Below, piece by piece: positions 62,810-64,000 of a stretch of DNA of 64,000 bases. The stretch is from Timema cristinae (lineage: Eukaryota > Arthropoda > Insecta > Phasmatodea > Timematidae): contig JBCFYV010009882.1 in NCBI GenBank assembly GCA_039000515.1, forward strand, positions 51,246,577-51,310,576. Direction: 5' to 3'. Under the pieces are notes generated by a model. The model did not search any database. It was not told where the DNA came from and was given only the letters and a program-made list of their open reading frames with translations. Made by a program: the position numbers and the translations under genes. Position 1 is the stretch's first letter; each line of letters opens with the position of its first letter.

Positions 62810-64000
62810 TGTATTATTCTAATAAATAATCAATATATTCACATGTTTGAAACAACAACATCAAATATTTATATTTCATTTGCAGACAAAACCTAAAGTA
62901 TGTTTTTCTTACTGCAACCAAGAAAACCCCATTAGGCATTCATCTATAAAACTTAAGAACATTGTTCATATCACGTTATATTATGCGAATATATATATAT
63001 ATATATTGTATTTTTATTAATATCTTAATGGTTCAACTTATATTTTAAGACTATTCGTCAACTCGTTTGAGAATTACATTTTTAGTTGATGATGCACTAT
63101 AATTTCATCTAATTGTTCATATCATACACTATGCTTCTCTACGGACATTTTATTTACATTTTACATTTTAGTGCTTGTCAATTTCACATAATACATTAAC
63201 TACTTTATTAACGGCTTAATTTATCAATTAATTTTATAAATTTCTAATTTTCTAGATCACCTTATCTAAGTCTTAACTTTCATTCTTCTCTAAGATAAAT
63301 TTTTAGTTCATGTCATTAAGCTATTTGTTCATGAAGATAATGAGTCAACACTCTGAAGAAAGAACAATTAATAAATTTGGCAGAGTTTTGTCTGTAAAAA
63401 TGTATAGATCTTTAAGGGTTTCTTGGGTGACGAGTGTCATAAATAGTGATGTTTTATTTAATCTAAATTCTATATATTATAAAATGAACGTTTGAACAAA
63501 ACATTAACTGTCATTTCGTAATTCACTTTTTTAAAGAAGAGATACATTTTATTTGGTATGGATATTCTTCTGTGGAATCGCAAAAACCATTGAACACAAT
63601 CATGTTGTGAAAGGAACCAATTTTGGATAGCAATTCCTTCCAGGCTTCTGCATAGCTCATTCAATTCCAATCATGTATGTGCCTAATGTATGGCTTCCTC
63701 TAAAATATTATAATGTTCAAGCATTGTAGTTTGTACATTCCTGTGAGCCCAATGCAAAAATTGTATGGCAGTTAACTTATTATTCCCTCACGTCTATCAA
63801 ACATGATTATTCTACAACTTGACGCTTCTTAGGAGACCATTGGTTTCAACCATGGAGGCGTAGTTGACCAAATATCACTACCAATTTTATTTATGAAGTA
63901 GGTCAGTTTTAATCTCGTATTACCGTCATTGTCATAGAGATTTCTGGAACTTGTCTTCCACTTATTACCTGTTTTACAGTTATAAAACATAGTTTACTCT
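62810..64000. other. Downstream intron or intergenic DNA, nothing recognised
   Basis: AT-rich, with a short (AT)n tract near 62990-63007. No further Ig-like exon found by looking for the CQW and GxWxC patterns. Confidence 0.4.

Overview
The window reads as nuclear DNA of an arthropod, most likely an insect; the species cannot be named from it. The base composition is strongly AT-rich. Genes are sparse and split by introns. tRNA-derived SINEs, hAT-type DNA transposons, pogo-like MITEs, a LINE tail and a decayed Polinton/Maverick are all present. I see no bacterial features, no rRNA, no functional tRNA and no CRISPR array. One 100-base run of N (22327-22426) is an assembly gap.

Layout. 1-9.4 kb: intergenic DNA with one diverged repeat unit, a 622-bp pogo-like MITE, three SINEs and two short tandem repeats. 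9.4-13.0 kb: three hAT-type elements with recognisable ends and 8-bp duplications, plus one doubtful hAT relic. 13-17 kb: a cluster of SINEs and an AT-rich degenerate minisatellite. 17.78-20.74 kb: a 2.96-kb non-autonomous element with a perfect 8-bp duplication, carrying a tail-to-tail SINE pair. 22.4-29.0 kb: a ZMYM1/DUF4371-type hAT interrupted by a 4.27-kb BED-finger hAT, itself flanked by a perfect 8-bp duplication. 30-44 kb: mostly unassigned DNA with an inverted pair of tandem arrays, a 57-bp minisatellite that mimics a long ORF, a long hairpin, more SINEs and a tandem dimer of an old repeat. 44.6-52.35 kb: a decayed Polinton with protein-primed DNA polymerase B, a small basic protein, a second conserved small protein, a chromodomain integrase, a penton-like protein, a pX/pVI-like protein and the start of an F54H12.2-like capsid-type gene. 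It breaks off there, without ATPase, protease or visible termini. 55.7-57.4 kb: a partial second copy of the 17.8-kb repeat, carrying a SINE and a LINE tail, each with its own target-site duplication. 57.4-58.0 kb: a decayed transposase.

The only part that looks like a host gene is at 59.0-62.4 kb on the plus strand. Two consecutive exons each encode one complete immunoglobulin-like domain. Both are bounded by phase-1 introns and share the same extra cysteine pair. They belong to a gene that continues beyond what I can recognise here. Everything else with coding signal is mobile-element derived. The elements are nested, so their relative ages can be read directly.
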